Shown here: in pieces, positions 1 through 8,692 of the stretch
Position numbering within the stretch: the stretch's first letter is position 1
Layout of the letters: every line of letters begins with the position of its first letter
DNA from: Flavobacteriales bacterium
GTDB lineage: Bacteria > Bacteroidota > Bacteroidia > Flavobacteriales_D > Sanyastnellaceae
Assembly: GCA_016722445.1 (NCBI GenBank)
Contig: JADKIZ010000004.1
Span: forward strand, 124,001 to 188,000
Length of the DNA stretch: 64,000 nt
Reading direction: 5' to 3'
Notes under the pieces: generated by a model
The model's database searches: none
What the model was told of the DNA's origin: nothing
What the model saw: only the letters and a program-made list of their open reading frames with translations
Made by a program: the position numbers and the translations under genes

Positions 1-77
1 TGTTATTTCAAAAGAAGGCATACATGTGTTGCCCCATATTCATTTTGTTTCAATCAGGCTACATAGAGAATTTGAAA

Positions 78-110
78 CAAAAAGAGGGACTCGTGAAGAG
101 CCCCTCTTTT
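78..110. terminator. Bidirectional rho-independent terminator after secDF
   Basis: An inverted repeat (83-92 with 98-107) has one mismatch and a 5-base loop. It is flanked by an A-run on the left and a T-run on the right, so it can stop transcription in both directions. It lies just beyond the secDF stop codon at 117-119 and would end the minus-strand secDF transcript. Confidence 0.75.
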
Positions 111-116
111 CAAATT

Positions 117-3100
117 TTATCTTGAATGAAGATTAAGCGTTGGCCGCAGCCGCTGCCTTTTCCGCCATTTCTTCTTCTTTTTACCAGCCATTTTACGCAT
201 ATCCACAACAATTGGAGTCGCAATGAATAACGTAGAATAAACACCGGAAATTACCCCGATGATCATCGCAAAGCAGAATCCTTTGATATCATCAGAACCG
301 AAGATGAACATCACAAGAAGTGTAAGCAACACCGTCATAGAGGTATTGATCGAACGACCGAGTGTGCTGTTCAATGCGTCATTGATGGTACCTTCAATTG
401 GGGCATTTTCACGGGTTTTGAGGTGTTCACGAATACGGTCAAAGATTACCACAGTATCGTTGATCGAAAATCCAATTACAGTAAGAATCGCTCCGATGAA
501 GTTTTGATTCACCTCCAATGTGAAAGGAAGAATACCATTGAACAGTGTAAACGCAGCAACAACGACAAGCGCATCGTGGAAAAGTGCCACGGATGCACCA
601 AGTGCGAAGTCCCATTTGCGGAATCGAATGAGGATGTAGAAACCTACAAGAATCAACGACAGAATTCCGGCCCAAGTCGCCTGCTTGCGGAAGTCATCAC
701 TCATGGTTGCATCCACTTTATATGATGAACCTGGAACATACTTCACGCCAAGCTTATCGAAAGTCTCTTTGAACTTATCGGTCACTTGTGCTTCTACATT
801 ATCCACTTCGGAATCGATCATGTAGTTCGTGGTGATTTTATATTCAATATCACCAGCACCTATACTTTGAACTACATATGCCGCCTTGTTTCCGTTTGCT
901 TCCACCATTGTTTCAGCAAGAATGTTACGCAATTGATCAGCAGATACCGGTTGCTCGAATTTCACACGCTGAGAAGTACCACCCGCAAAGTCAACACCCA
1001 TGTTGAATCCTCTTGTCACCCACGAAACCATACCCGCCGCGATGATCACAAATGAAACTACATAGAATATTTTACGCTTACCAACGAAATCATAATTCAT
1101 ATTGGTAAACCAATTCTTGGTGATATTGCTGTAGAAAGTAATCGGCTTCTTGTTTTCAAGTCTCCTGTAAAGGATCAGACGAGAAATGATGAATGCCGTG
1201 AACAATGTCGTGAAAATACCGATGATCAAGGTAGTCGCGAAACCTTTGATAGGTCCTGTTCCAACTAAGAACAAGATGATACCAGTGATCAGGGTTGTAG
1301 CATTTCCATCGATGATCGCACTCAACGCCTTCAAGAATCCGTCTTTCATCGCTGCAGAAACGCCTTTACCAAGACGTAATTCTTCTTTCACACGTTCGTA
1401 GATCAGTACGTTCGCATCCACCGCCATACCCATGGTAAGCACGATACCGGCGATACCAGGCAAGGTGAGTGATCCGCCGAATGATACCAGCGCACCCATC
1501 ATGAAGAATAAGTTGGCAATCAAAGCGATGTTCGCGGCAAAACCAGCCCAAGCGTAATAGAAAATCATATACACGAGGATCAGGATAAAGGCAATGATGA
1601 ATGACCACATACCTGCAGTGATGTTCTCAGCACCAACAGATGGACCTACTGTCACCTCATCAATAATCTTAGCTGGAGCAGGCAATGAACCCGCTTTCAA
1701 CAATCCGGCGAGGTCTTTCGCTTCATTTTGAACAGAGGTCTGATCTTTATCTGTAGCACGGCCAAACTGAATCACAGAACTTCCGTTTGGAATTTCCTGA
1801 TTGACATTCGGTGCAGAATACACGAGGTTATCCATCACAATGGCGATCGGACGATTCTTATCTGCCGCATTCTTACGTGTCATTTCACGCCAGATTGCTG
1901 CACCTTCCGAATCCATGATCATGGTTACTTCTACTTCACCTGTTACAGGATTGAAATCCTGACGGGCATCGGTAATGGATTTACCATCGAGTTCTGCTTT
2001 TCCACGGAGACTCTTGTCTTTGATGCCGTACAATGCCACAACATTTCCTTCAGGTTTAGCACCCCAGAAAAGACGGAGGTCTGCAGGAAGGGTCTGCTTA
2101 GACACTTCCATATTCAAGTATTTGTTGATATGGGTTGTATCGCTTACTTGTGCGAAACCAATCACCGAACTTCCGGATTGCGGATTGAGTGAAAGTTTTC
2201 TCAGTGGATATTTTTTAGAAAGCTCTGCTTCTGTAAGCAAGCTATCTGGACGAACTGTTGTGTCTCGATAAGCAGTTTGTATTGAATCACGCTGAATTTG
2301 AGTCCATGAAGTATCCTTCAACAACTCCATCATCGTGCTATCCTTTTTAGCACGATCAGGATCTTGAGAATAAAACTCAGGCGCTACTTTTTTGCCGATT
2401 GCACCATACAACTCGAACATTTTAGCGAATACCTCATCTGTGCGATAAGTATCCCAAAACTCAAGATTTGCAGTTGCTTTCAGGGTTTTACGCACACGCT
2501 CCTGATCTTCTACACCAGGAAGCTCAACGATAATACGGCCTGTCAGAGACTGACGCTGTACGTTGGCTTGAGTGATTCCGAATGGCTCAATACGCTTTTT
2601 GATGATGTTCTCTGTGTTGTTCAGTGCATCATCTGCTTCCTGACGAAGAATGGCAATGATATCGTCATCTGAAGTCTTAGCAGGGAATTTTCCCTTGTTC
2701 TCCATGGTGTCGAAAATGCGCCACATTTCCAAGCCTGTGGTGTTGTTCTTTTTCCACGCATCGTAGAAAAGATCCACATATGGAGAAGTTGAACTGCGTT
2801 GAGCTGCCTTTGCATCGGCAATGGACTTCACGAAAACAGGATTAGGATTTTTGTCGCTGAGGGCCACGAAGAGATCCGGGATGGATACCTCGAGGATTAC
2901 GCTCATTCCGCCTTTGAGGTCAAGACCCAAGTTAAGCTCTTGTTCTTTGAGCTCATTGTAGGTTTTGCCGAAAAACGGATAAGCTTCAGCGTTGGCGCTA
3001 TCGCGAAGAAGTTTGCGATAGAGAGCCGAGTGGGTGCTATCCCATTCTGTGAAAGTCACGCCTGCTGTTTCTAGCGAGTCGGTTGCCAGTTTCGCAATTT

Positions 3101-3200
3101 TCGATTCGTAGCGTTTTGCTACGTACCCGAAAGACAGCATGTAGATCACAATTACTGTGAGGAGGATTACGAAAATCCAGAGAAGCGATTTATTCCGCAT
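117..3200 (-). CDS. secDF: Protein translocase SecDF (SecD-SecF fusion)
   Basis: This 1027-residue inner-membrane protein couples the proton gradient to late steps of Sec-dependent export. The N-terminal membrane anchor is at about residues 6-26. A SecD signature LGLDLKGGM is at 91-99, and the SecD membrane block contains GMAVDANVLIYERV near 590. The SecF half starts near 700 with the VDFAGG motif near 733, and NDTVVIFDRI is near 911. A single SecD-SecF polypeptide is the usual arrangement in Bacteroidota, and the length fits. The gene stands alone between terminators. It would support export of the many signal-peptide and T9SS cargo proteins in this window. The identification is secure. Confidence 0.97.
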   Translation of the reverse strand: MRNKSLLWIFVILLTVIVIYMLSFGYVAKRYESKIAKLATDSLETAGVTFTEWDSTHSALYRKLLRDSANAEAYPFFGKTYNELKEQELNLGLDLKGGMSVILEVSIPDLFVALSDKNPNPVFVKSIADAKAAQRSSTSPYVDLFYDAWKKNNTTGLEMWRIFDTMENKGKFPAKTSDDDIIAILRQEADDALNNTENIIKKRIEPFGITQANVQRQSLTGRIIVELPGVEDQERVRKTLKATANLEFWDTYRTDEVFAKMFELYGAIGKKVAPEFYSQDPDRAKKDSTMMELLKDTSWTQIQRDSIQTAYRDTTVRPDSLLTEAELSKKYPLRKLSLNPQSGSSVIGFAQVSDTTHINKYLNMEVSKQTLPADLRLFWGAKPEGNVVALYGIKDKSLRGKAELDGKSITDARQDFNPVTGEVEVTMIMDSEGAAIWREMTRKNAADKNRPIAIVMDNLVYSAPNVNQEIPNGSSVIQFGRATDKDQTSVQNEAKDLAGLLKAGSLPAPAKIIDEVTVGPSVGAENITAGMWSFIIAFILILVYMIFYYAWAGFAANIALIANLFFMMGALVSFGGSLTLPGIAGIVLTMGMAVDANVLIYERVKEELRLGKGVSAAMKDGFLKALSAIIDGNATTLITGIILFLVGTGPIKGFATTLIIGIFTTLFTAFIISRLILYRRLENKKPITFYSNITKNWFTNMNYDFVGKRKIFYVVSFVIIAAGMVSWVTRGFNMGVDFAGGTSQRVKFEQPVSADQLRNILAETMVEANGNKAAYVVQSIGAGDIEYKITTNYMIDSEVDNVEAQVTDKFKETFDKLGVKYVPGSSYKVDATMSDDFRKQATWAGILSLILVGFYILIRFRKWDFALGASVALFHDALVVVAAFTLFNGILPFTLEVNQNFIGAILTVIGFSINDTVVIFDRIREHLKTRENAPIEGTINDALNSTLGRSINTSMTVLLTLLVMFIFGSDDIKGFCFAMIIGVISGVYSTLFIATPIVVDMRKMAGKKKKKWRKRQRLRPTLNLHSR

Positions 3201-3333
3201 GAATCAAACGAATTGGTAAGTCGGTACTTTTTTTAAGGGCGGCAAATATAAGTGACGCGCCCCTTGAAACGATTGTCAACAGGAAAGTTTCAGTATCAGG
3301 CTCAAGTTTTTTGCTTTCCAAAGGGTAAACAGC

Positions 3334-3367
3334 AAAAAAGCACCGCAGTAACGGTGCTTTATTTTTT
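3334..3367 (-). terminator. Rho-independent terminator after rpmB
   Basis: A GC-rich 8-bp stem (3338-3345 with 3352-3359) is followed on the minus strand by a T-run. It lies 18 bp beyond the rpmB stop codon. Its position shows that rpmB is the last gene of its transcript, so the rpmG gene that follows rpmB in many relatives is not co-transcribed here. Confidence 0.8.
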
Positions 3368-3385
3368 TATGCTAATACCTGATAA

Positions 3386-3622
3386 TCAGGCAAGATATCC
3401 TTTTTGAACGGCTTTCTTCATGGCTGCTGCCAATCCGATTTTGTTGATCGTCTTCATTCCTTTTGGAGTAACACGAAGCTCAACCCAACGTTTTTCGTCC
3501 TCAAACCAAAAACGTTTGTATTGAAGGTTTGGGTAAAACCTGCGCTTAGTCTTGATATTTGAGTGGGAAACTCTGTTTCCTGTCTGAGTGGTCTTTCCTG
3601 TAATCTGACAAATACGTGCCAT
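3386..3622 (-). CDS. rpmB: 50S ribosomal protein L28
   Basis: This 78-residue basic protein is a structural component of the large ribosomal subunit. It begins MARICQITGK and carries the typical L28 segments GNRVSHSN and TKRRFYPNLQ, and KGMKTINKIG in the C-terminal half. Length and composition match bacterial L28. The start is the only ATG that gives the conserved N-terminus. It lies 51 bp downstream of cinA on the same strand and ends at a terminator, so cinA and rpmB may share a transcript. Confidence 0.97.
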   Translation of the reverse strand: MARICQITGKTTQTGNRVSHSNIKTKRRFYPNLQYKRFWFEDEKRWVELRVTPKGMKTINKIGLAAAMKKAVQKGYLA

Positions 3623-3673
3623 GGCGAACTAATTTTAAAATGGGGCGCAAAGAAAGTACATTTTCACGGATTT

Positions 3674-4921
3674 TCAACCATTCATTGCTAAAATTTCTTT
3701 TCTCAGCATATTCAAACCCGCTTCGGATGCCATATTGATGTTGAATTCCCTGTTTTTTCCGAAGCGAAATTTCTCCGATTTCACCCCGTTTGGACCAGCG
3801 ATTCCAATCCATACTGTACCCACGGGATTTTCCTCGGAACCTCCTGTAGGGCCAGCAATACCAGTAGTTGCCACGGCAAAATCCGTATTGAATTTATCCT
3901 TGCAACCAATGACCATTGCCTCTACAACTTGCCTCGAAACAACCCCGAATTGTGAAATTGTCTCAGGTGAAACTCCCAGTTCCGAAACTTTTATTTTTTC
4001 GTGATAAGAAACGATACTTCCGATGAAATAATCACTGCTTCCAGCAATCGAAGTCATCAAATGAGCAATATTTCCTCCAGTGCAACTCTCAGCCGCGGAC
4101 ACTGTTAATTTTTTATCCCGCAATAAGGCTCCCACAATTTCTTCCAAAGTCGACTTTTCAACGCCATATATATAAGTGTTGATGAGCAACCGCAATTCCT
4201 CCTCCTTTTGTTTTAAAACCTCGCGAATGCCCGGTATTGTTCCATAAACCGACATCCTCAATTTGACCATTCCCGGCGAGGGAAGGTATGCCAGTTTGAT
4301 CTCATGTTTTGCCAGCGAATCTTCCCAATCCCGAATGATTTCAGCCAAAAAAGACTCTCCGGCTCCGATGGTCAGAATCGTCCTGTGTAGGATTTCTGGT
4401 GTCTGAAAGTGTTTCCTGATCATAGGAAAAACTTGTTCTTCCATCATTGATTTCATTTCGTATGGGACACCAGGCATTGAAATAATGACAGCCCCATTCT
4501 TCTCAAACCACATTCCGCAAGCTGTCCCTCTGTAATTCTGAATAACCTGACAAGCTTCAGGAAGTGCAGCTTGAAGGCGATTAACCTCCAACATTGGCAG
4601 ACCACGATCCTTGAAGAAACCTGTTATTCGTTCCAATGCTTCGTCATTGATCTTGAGGGTGGTCTCGAAATAATTGCAGAGCGTATGTTTTGTGATATCG
4701 TCTTTCGTCGGGCCAAGTCCTCCGGTGACCACCACAACTTTTGATCTTGAAAGGGCTTCATCCAATGCTAGAATGATTTCCTCTCGCAGATCTGGAATGG
4801 ACAAAGTTCTGTGAACCCTGATGCCAAGGGTATTCAGATGTTCTCCCAACCAGGCGGCGTTGGTATTGATCGTTTGCCCGATTAGCAATTCATCGCCGAT
4901 ACAAATAATTTCCGCTTGCAT
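3674..4921 (-). CDS. cinA: CinA family nicotinamide-nucleotide amidohydrolase / competence-damage protein
   Basis: The 415-residue protein has two domains. The first (about 1-170) is a molybdopterin-binding-like fold with GDELLIGQTINTNAAWLG and VVTGGLGPTKDD. The C-terminal CinA domain (about 250-415) carries SAAESCTGG and TTGIAGPTGG. The family deamidates NMN to nicotinate mononucleotide in pyridine-nucleotide salvage and often has an ADP-ribose pyrophosphatase activity in the N-terminal domain; which activity dominates here cannot be read from sequence. The start at 4921 (MQAEIICIGDELL) was chosen over an upstream ATG at 5020 because homologues begin there. It lies upstream of rpmB and is divergent from the T9SS gene at 5038. 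Confidence 0.94.
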   Translation of the reverse strand: MQAEIICIGDELLIGQTINTNAAWLGEHLNTLGIRVHRTLSIPDLREEIILALDEALSRSKVVVVTGGLGPTKDDITKHTLCNYFETTLKINDEALERITGFFKDRGLPMLEVNRLQAALPEACQVIQNYRGTACGMWFEKNGAVIISMPGVPYEMKSMMEEQVFPMIRKHFQTPEILHRTILTIGAGESFLAEIIRDWEDSLAKHEIKLAYLPSPGMVKLRMSVYGTIPGIREVLKQKEEELRLLINTYIYGVEKSTLEEIVGALLRDKKLTVSAAESCTGGNIAHLMTSIAGSSDYFIGSIVSYHEKIKVSELGVSPETISQFGVVSRQVVEAMVIGCKDKFNTDFAVATTGIAGPTGGSEENPVGTVWIGIAGPNGVKSEKFRFGKNREFNINMASEAGLNMLRKEILAMNG

Positions 4922-5037
4922 ATGGTGCAAAGTAAAACCATTCCTTGATGTACAGAAAAACAACCAATCTGGAATAATAAATTGCTCGTACTTGATGAAA
5001 TCAGTATTTTGGCAACGCAATTAATCCAAATATCATC

Positions 5038-6867
5038 ATGAGAAAATTCTACTTATCATTCTTCTCTCTGGCATTTGTTTTTTCGGTTCAAGCGCAGCAA
5101 CCTTTCCAGAAGCGCACTTACACACAGTCAAAACAAATGAAATGTACTCCGGAACATATTGATCCGGCAGCTCCGGCGGCACAATCGCCAACAGAACCTA
5201 AGCCCAACATTGGTATTTCTGCTTCAGCAAAATCCATGTCTTTGTGGGAACAGGTTATTGGTTACACAACTTACGATAACCAATCCAACAATTCAGTGCA
5301 ACAACGTATCTATGTGGACAATTCTGAAATGGGACATGCGGCATGGACTATGAGTTTTCAGAGTTCTTCATGGACAGATCGTGGAACGGGTTACAACTCC
5401 GGTGCAGGATATATCTGGAGTGAAATCCCATACGATCGTCAGGAAGATGTTCGTACCGGATGGCCAGGTTTAATGCAAACCGGTGATGGCGGTGAAGCAT
5501 TCATTTGCCACACTGGAACTGGCAACGTTAGTTTTGCTAAACGTTCAACCATTGGAACCGGTTCATGGACATTAACCACATTGCCTTCTGATTTAGGAAT
5601 GGACATCCTTTGGCCACGCGCAGTAGCGGATGGCAATACCATTCACGTCATTGGCTTAAGCTATCCTACAACTGGTGGTGGCTCTTTGCTCAATGGTGTT
5701 GATGGCAACATTGTTTATTTCAGATCAACTGACAATGGCGCAACATGGGGAATTCAAGACCATGTTTTCGATTTGATCGATGCAAGTGAGTTTGCTGACC
5801 TTGAGTCTGACTCTTATGCTATCGATGCTAAAAACGGTAAAGTATCCATCGCTATTTTCAGTGAAGATCACGATTCTGTTTTGCTTTCATCTGATGATGG
5901 TGGCGATAACTGGGCTATGACCATTTTCATGGATTTCCCTATTCCAGGATACATCGGTGACCACGTGACAGATGTTGGTGAAGATGGAATCCTCGATACC
6001 ATGCTCACAACTGATGGTGTTGGTTCTTTGATCATTGACAACAACGGCGTTTCTCACGTGAGTTTTGGTGAAATGGCCTTTTTCGATGATACCGAAGGAG
6101 ATTCACTCTATACTGTGTTCTTGACAGACAGACTTCTTTATTGGAATTCAACTTTGCCTACTGACAGTATTTTGGTTATCGGTTCATATCAAGAAAGCGA
6201 GTTCGACACCAACGAAACCAATGACATTGCCATTGCCAATTCTCCCGACTACAGATGTTCACTGGCATCCATGTCTTCAATGGCAGAAGATGCTGACGGA
6301 AATATCTACGTGGTATTCTCTGCAGCCGATGAATTATTCCTAGGTAATCAGGTATTCCGTCACATTTATGTTACCAAATCATCAGATGGCGGTGTCACAT
6401 GGATGGCCCAAGTAGAATTAACTCCGGATCTGGATGTGAATGAATACGAATATGTATTTCCATCGGTGTATAAAGATGTAAACGATATTCTTCACATCGT
6501 TGCACAGCGCGACTTTGAGCCAGGCTTAAGTGTGCGTGGAGATTTGGATCAGTCAGTAGAAAATGACATCATCTATCTGGCGGTCACCACCGATTTTGAT
6601 ATCACACCAGGTGTGAAAGATGCTACTGCTACACCTGATTTCAATCTTTATCCAAATCCAACCAACGGTGAAGTAACCATTCAAGGTGAAAACCTCGCTG
6701 GCATGACATTAACTGTTTTTGACAAGCAGGGTAAAGAACTTGTAAGAACACTCATCACCAAATCTGAGAATACATCACTCGATTTCACTGATCTGCCTTC
6801 CGGTGTTTATACCGTAACGCTGAGCAATGGATCGCAGAAGATGACCAAAGAAATGATGATCAAATAA
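5038..6867 (+). CDS. Secreted sialidase/BNR-like protein with T9SS type A sorting domain
   Basis: This 609-residue exported protein has a signal peptide (1-19, ending in VQA before QQPF). The central region (about 60-510) contains Asp-box-like motifs RSTDNGATW, SSDDGGDNW and KSSDGGVTW, typical of BNR/sialidase beta-propellers. From about residue 525 the sequence FNLYPNPTNGE opens a roughly 80-residue T9SS sorting domain ending KMTKEMMIK, so the protein is expected at the cell surface or outside. Asp boxes alone do not prove glycosidase activity and I see no catalytic arginine triad, so the substrate is unknown. It is a single-gene unit with its own terminator. Confidence 0.85.
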   Translation: MRKFYLSFFSLAFVFSVQAQQPFQKRTYTQSKQMKCTPEHIDPAAPAAQSPTEPKPNIGISASAKSMSLWEQVIGYTTYDNQSNNSVQQRIYVDNSEMGHAAWTMSFQSSSWTDRGTGYNSGAGYIWSEIPYDRQEDVRTGWPGLMQTGDGGEAFICHTGTGNVSFAKRSTIGTGSWTLTTLPSDLGMDILWPRAVADGNTIHVIGLSYPTTGGGSLLNGVDGNIVYFRSTDNGATWGIQDHVFDLIDASEFADLESDSYAIDAKNGKVSIAIFSEDHDSVLLSSDDGGDNWAMTIFMDFPIPGYIGDHVTDVGEDGILDTMLTTDGVGSLIIDNNGVSHVSFGEMAFFDDTEGDSLYTVFLTDRLLYWNSTLPTDSILVIGSYQESEFDTNETNDIAIANSPDYRCSLASMSSMAEDADGNIYVVFSAADELFLGNQVFRHIYVTKSSDGGVTWMAQVELTPDLDVNEYEYVFPSVYKDVNDILHIVAQRDFEPGLSVRGDLDQSVENDIIYLAVTTDFDITPGVKDATATPDFNLYPNPTNGEVTIQGENLAGMTLTVFDKQGKELVRTLITKSENTSLDFTDLPSGVYTVTLSNGSQKMTKEMMIK

Positions 6868-6888
6868 TTTGAATTTGTAAATTCAAAA

Positions 6889-6922
6889 AAAAGCCGTCAG
6901 AATATTCTGGCGGCTTTTTTTT
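6889..6922 (+). terminator. Rho-independent terminator
   Basis: A 10-bp stem with one G-T pair (6891-6900 with 6907-6916) and a 6-base loop is followed by eight T residues. It lies about 25 bp after the stop codon of the T9SS cargo gene at 5038-6867. Confidence 0.85.
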
Positions 6923-7031
6923 GTCTTGTATTTCTGGTTAAATCAATTGGGCATTCTACCAAAACACATGAACAACAAGTGTTGCCGATGGCATGAGGAT
7001 GGGATGCGTATTCTTAAAGCCACTCCTAACT

Positions 7032-7466
7032 CTAATCATTCTCTATCCAATCAAAAAGAAATCTTTCGTCGAAATCAATTTCATAGTGTTTGAGCCAAGC
7101 TTTGTATTCCATTTGAAAACTGTGTTTCTCATGATGAGTCTCCTGATTGTGGATATAACCTACTACTCTGGCAATATGATCATGTGAAACAGAAAAGTTT
7201 CCGAATCCATTTTGCCAATTGAACTTTGATTTCGACAAATGACTTCGATTGATAAAGTTGGTAGAACTTACCTTAAGTTCTTTGACGAAATCGGAAAGTT
7301 TCACATCGCTTCTTAAGTGAAACAAAATATGAATATGATCAGGCATAGCATGGATCGCAAGTAGTTTCATCCCGTTATTCTGAACAAAGCCTGTAATGTA
7401 TTTGTGAAGTTCTTCTTTCCACACCTTTTCAATCAAGGCTTCTCTGTATTTAACAGCAAATACCAC
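7032..7466 (-). CDS. IS200-like / REP-associated tyrosine transposase (RAYT, Y1_Tnp), N-terminus damaged
   Basis: The encoded protein is a single-strand DNA transposase of the Y1 HUH family. The HUH motif appears as HIH within MPDHIHILFHL (about residues 42-52). The catalytic tyrosine is in the YIHNQETHH block near residue 103, and the family-typical C-terminus DERFLFDWIEN is present. The only start giving this frame without an upstream extension is GTG at 7466. Recognisable family sequence (SYSRNYQHVVFAVKYR) continues upstream in frame, but there is no ATG before an in-frame TGA. An ATG at 7588 opens a different frame. I infer a frameshifted or decayed start, so activity is doubtful. The gene sits beside hairpins and the 52-bp repeat array at 7764-8007, as expected for a RAYT locus. 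Confidence 0.82.
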   Translation of the reverse strand: MVFAVKYREALIEKVWKEELHKYITGFVQNNGMKLLAIHAMPDHIHILFHLRSDVKLSDFVKELKVSSTNFINRSHLSKSKFNWQNGFGNFSVSHDHIARVVGYIHNQETHHEKHSFQMEYKAWLKHYEIDFDERFLFDWIEND

Positions 7467-7600
7467 ATGCTGATAATTTCGAGAATATGAGGCTGGTTTA
7501 TAAGCTGGTTTTGCATTGAATTCGATAACGGCTCAAAATTGTAAAATCCAGCTGAATCATATTGGAATACAATATTTCTGTTTGCCATAATTTATACATG

Positions 7601-7617
7601 CCACCCCTATAGGGTGG
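7601..7617. repeat. Hairpin upstream of the RAYT gene
   Basis: A perfect 6-bp inverted repeat (CCACCC at 7601-7606 with GGGTGG at 7612-7617) has a CTATA loop. It lies 13 bp upstream of the ATG at 7588, in the position where IS200/RAYT elements carry subterminal hairpins. Assigning it as a transposase recognition site is inference. Confidence 0.5.
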
Positions 7618-7673
7618 GCCCTTCAATCAGAAAGGAATTGATGCACAGCTAGACCATTTTTCCAATAGACATG

Positions 7674-7690
7674 ATACCCCTAAGGGGTAT
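7674..7690. repeat. Second hairpin between RAYT gene and repeat array
   Basis: A perfect 7-bp inverted repeat (ATACCCC at 7674-7680 with GGGGTAT at 7684-7690) has a TAA loop. It shares the C-run/G-run design of the hairpin at 7601 and of the palindromes in the array at 7764. It may be part of the same mobile-element family. Confidence 0.5.
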
Positions 7691-7763
7691 TAATAAGATA
7701 AGATTCCTTCCAAAAACCAACTTTATGATTCGTAAATTTCTAAACTTCCAAACTCGCCTAGGT

Positions 7764-8007
7764 GAGTAGCCTCGGACCCAGTAGAGGTCGCATGTATATT
7801 GAATCAAATCCAAGCGAGCAGTCCCAGACTCTCTACAGGTCGCAGATATGTTGAAGCAGAACCAAGCGAGCAGTCCCCGACTCTGAACGGGTCGCAGGTA
7901 TATTGAAGCAAATCCAAGCGAGCATTCCCCTACTCTGCAAGGGTCGCAGGTATATTGAAGCAAATCCAAGCGAGCAGTCCCCGACCCTGTAGGGGTCGCA
8001 TGTATAT
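7764..8007. repeat. REP-like tandem array, 52-bp period, about 4.7 units
   Basis: Units begin at 7764, 7816, 7868, 7920 and 7972, exactly 52 bp apart; the last is truncated at about 8007. Each unit contains a small palindrome (in the last unit GACCC, 5-base loop, GGGTC) followed by GCAnnTATnTTGAA and AATCCAAGC-type sequence. The outer units are the most diverged. An open frame (7649-8125) runs through the array, but the 52-bp period is not a multiple of three, so successive units are read in different frames and the frame is not a gene. The array lies about 300 bp from the RAYT gene, matching the known REP/BIME-RAYT association. Upstream flank 7467-7763 holds only the two hairpins. Confidence 0.85.
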
Positions 8008-8136
8008 CCCTTAAACTCAATAAATCTAAACGGAGAATAATGACGATGGATTCGTCTGAATGATGACCAGTCATTTTCAACTGATTTAATCCAAAATTCT
8101 CAGCAATTTTCCAGAACCCCGGCAAATGCCTCCTTA

Positions 8137-8523
8137 TTAATCTTCTTTATTTATCCGATGCCTTTCCACACGCACATTTCCACCAAGAAGACCATTGACC
8201 AATGAAATAAAAATGGCAAACAGTATTGCGGACCAAAAAGACTCAATCACAAAACCGGGTACGATCTGATCTGCTATCATTAGCATCGCGGCATTGATGA
8301 CCAAAAGAAACAACCCCAACGTCAGAATAGTCGCCGGAATGGTCAATGCAATCAGGATAGGTTTCACAAAAACATTGAGCAACGCAAGGATCAAAGCCGT
8401 AATGATCGCTACCCAAGGTTTGTCAAAATGGACACTGTCCATCAAATAATCTCCAATCAATAAAGTGAGTGAAGTACTGAGGACCTGCAAAACAGGTTTT
8501 GGAATTTTGTTTTCGTTTTCCAT
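8137..8523 (-). CDS. Phage holin family / YvlD-like four-TM membrane protein
   Basis: This 128-residue protein consists almost entirely of hydrophobic helices, with segments near residues 13-30, 36-55, 58-82 and 93-113. The family motif LNVFVKPILIALTIPATILTLG matches the holin superfamily IV / YvlD group (DUF of the phage_holin_4_2 type). These proteins are widespread chromosomal membrane proteins and, despite the name, are not known to lyse cells; their function is unclear. There are no phage genes nearby. The gene is monocistronic and divergent from the aldolase gene at 8693. Confidence 0.82.
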   Translation of the reverse strand: MENENKIPKPVLQVLSTSLTLLIGDYLMDSVHFDKPWVAIITALILALLNVFVKPILIALTIPATILTLGLFLLVINAAMLMIADQIVPGFVIESFWSAILFAIFISLVNGLLGGNVRVERHRINKED

Positions 8524-8666
8524 TTCACAAAATTACATGCACGAGGGGTCATCTCATGGCATGAAATATTCGCCCTCCTTTCTCCCTTTGACCCAGAGCG
8601 ACTTCTGAGAGAAATAACTTTTCATCACAAAGCATCAACATCCTGCGAATGGCTGTCATCCTGATT

Positions 8667-8674
8667 TAATTTTG
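8667..8674 (+). promoter_or_regulatory. Candidate Bacteroidota -7 box for fsa
   Basis: TAATTTTG matches the Bacteroidota -7 consensus TAnnTTTG exactly, 18 bp before the fsa start codon. No convincing -33 TTG lies at the expected spacing, so the call rests on the -7 box and its position. Confidence 0.4.
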
Positions 8675-8692
8675 CCCCACAATACCATCAAC

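Noticed and set aside
1728..2192. 154-codon open frame antisense to secDF
   Set aside because: It is a shadow of the secDF coding sequence with no supporting motif.
7764..8007. CRISPR array
   Set aside because: The whole 52-bp unit is conserved, with no separate variable spacers; there are only about five units and no cas genes nearby.
7649..8125. 158-codon open frame on the minus strand across the repeat array
   Set aside because: The 52-bp period shifts the frame at each unit, so the peptide repeats only every three units. It is repeat DNA, not a gene.
8137..8523. Phage lysis gene because of the holin name
   Set aside because: It is a chromosomal YvlD-type family; no phage structural, integrase or lysin genes are nearby.
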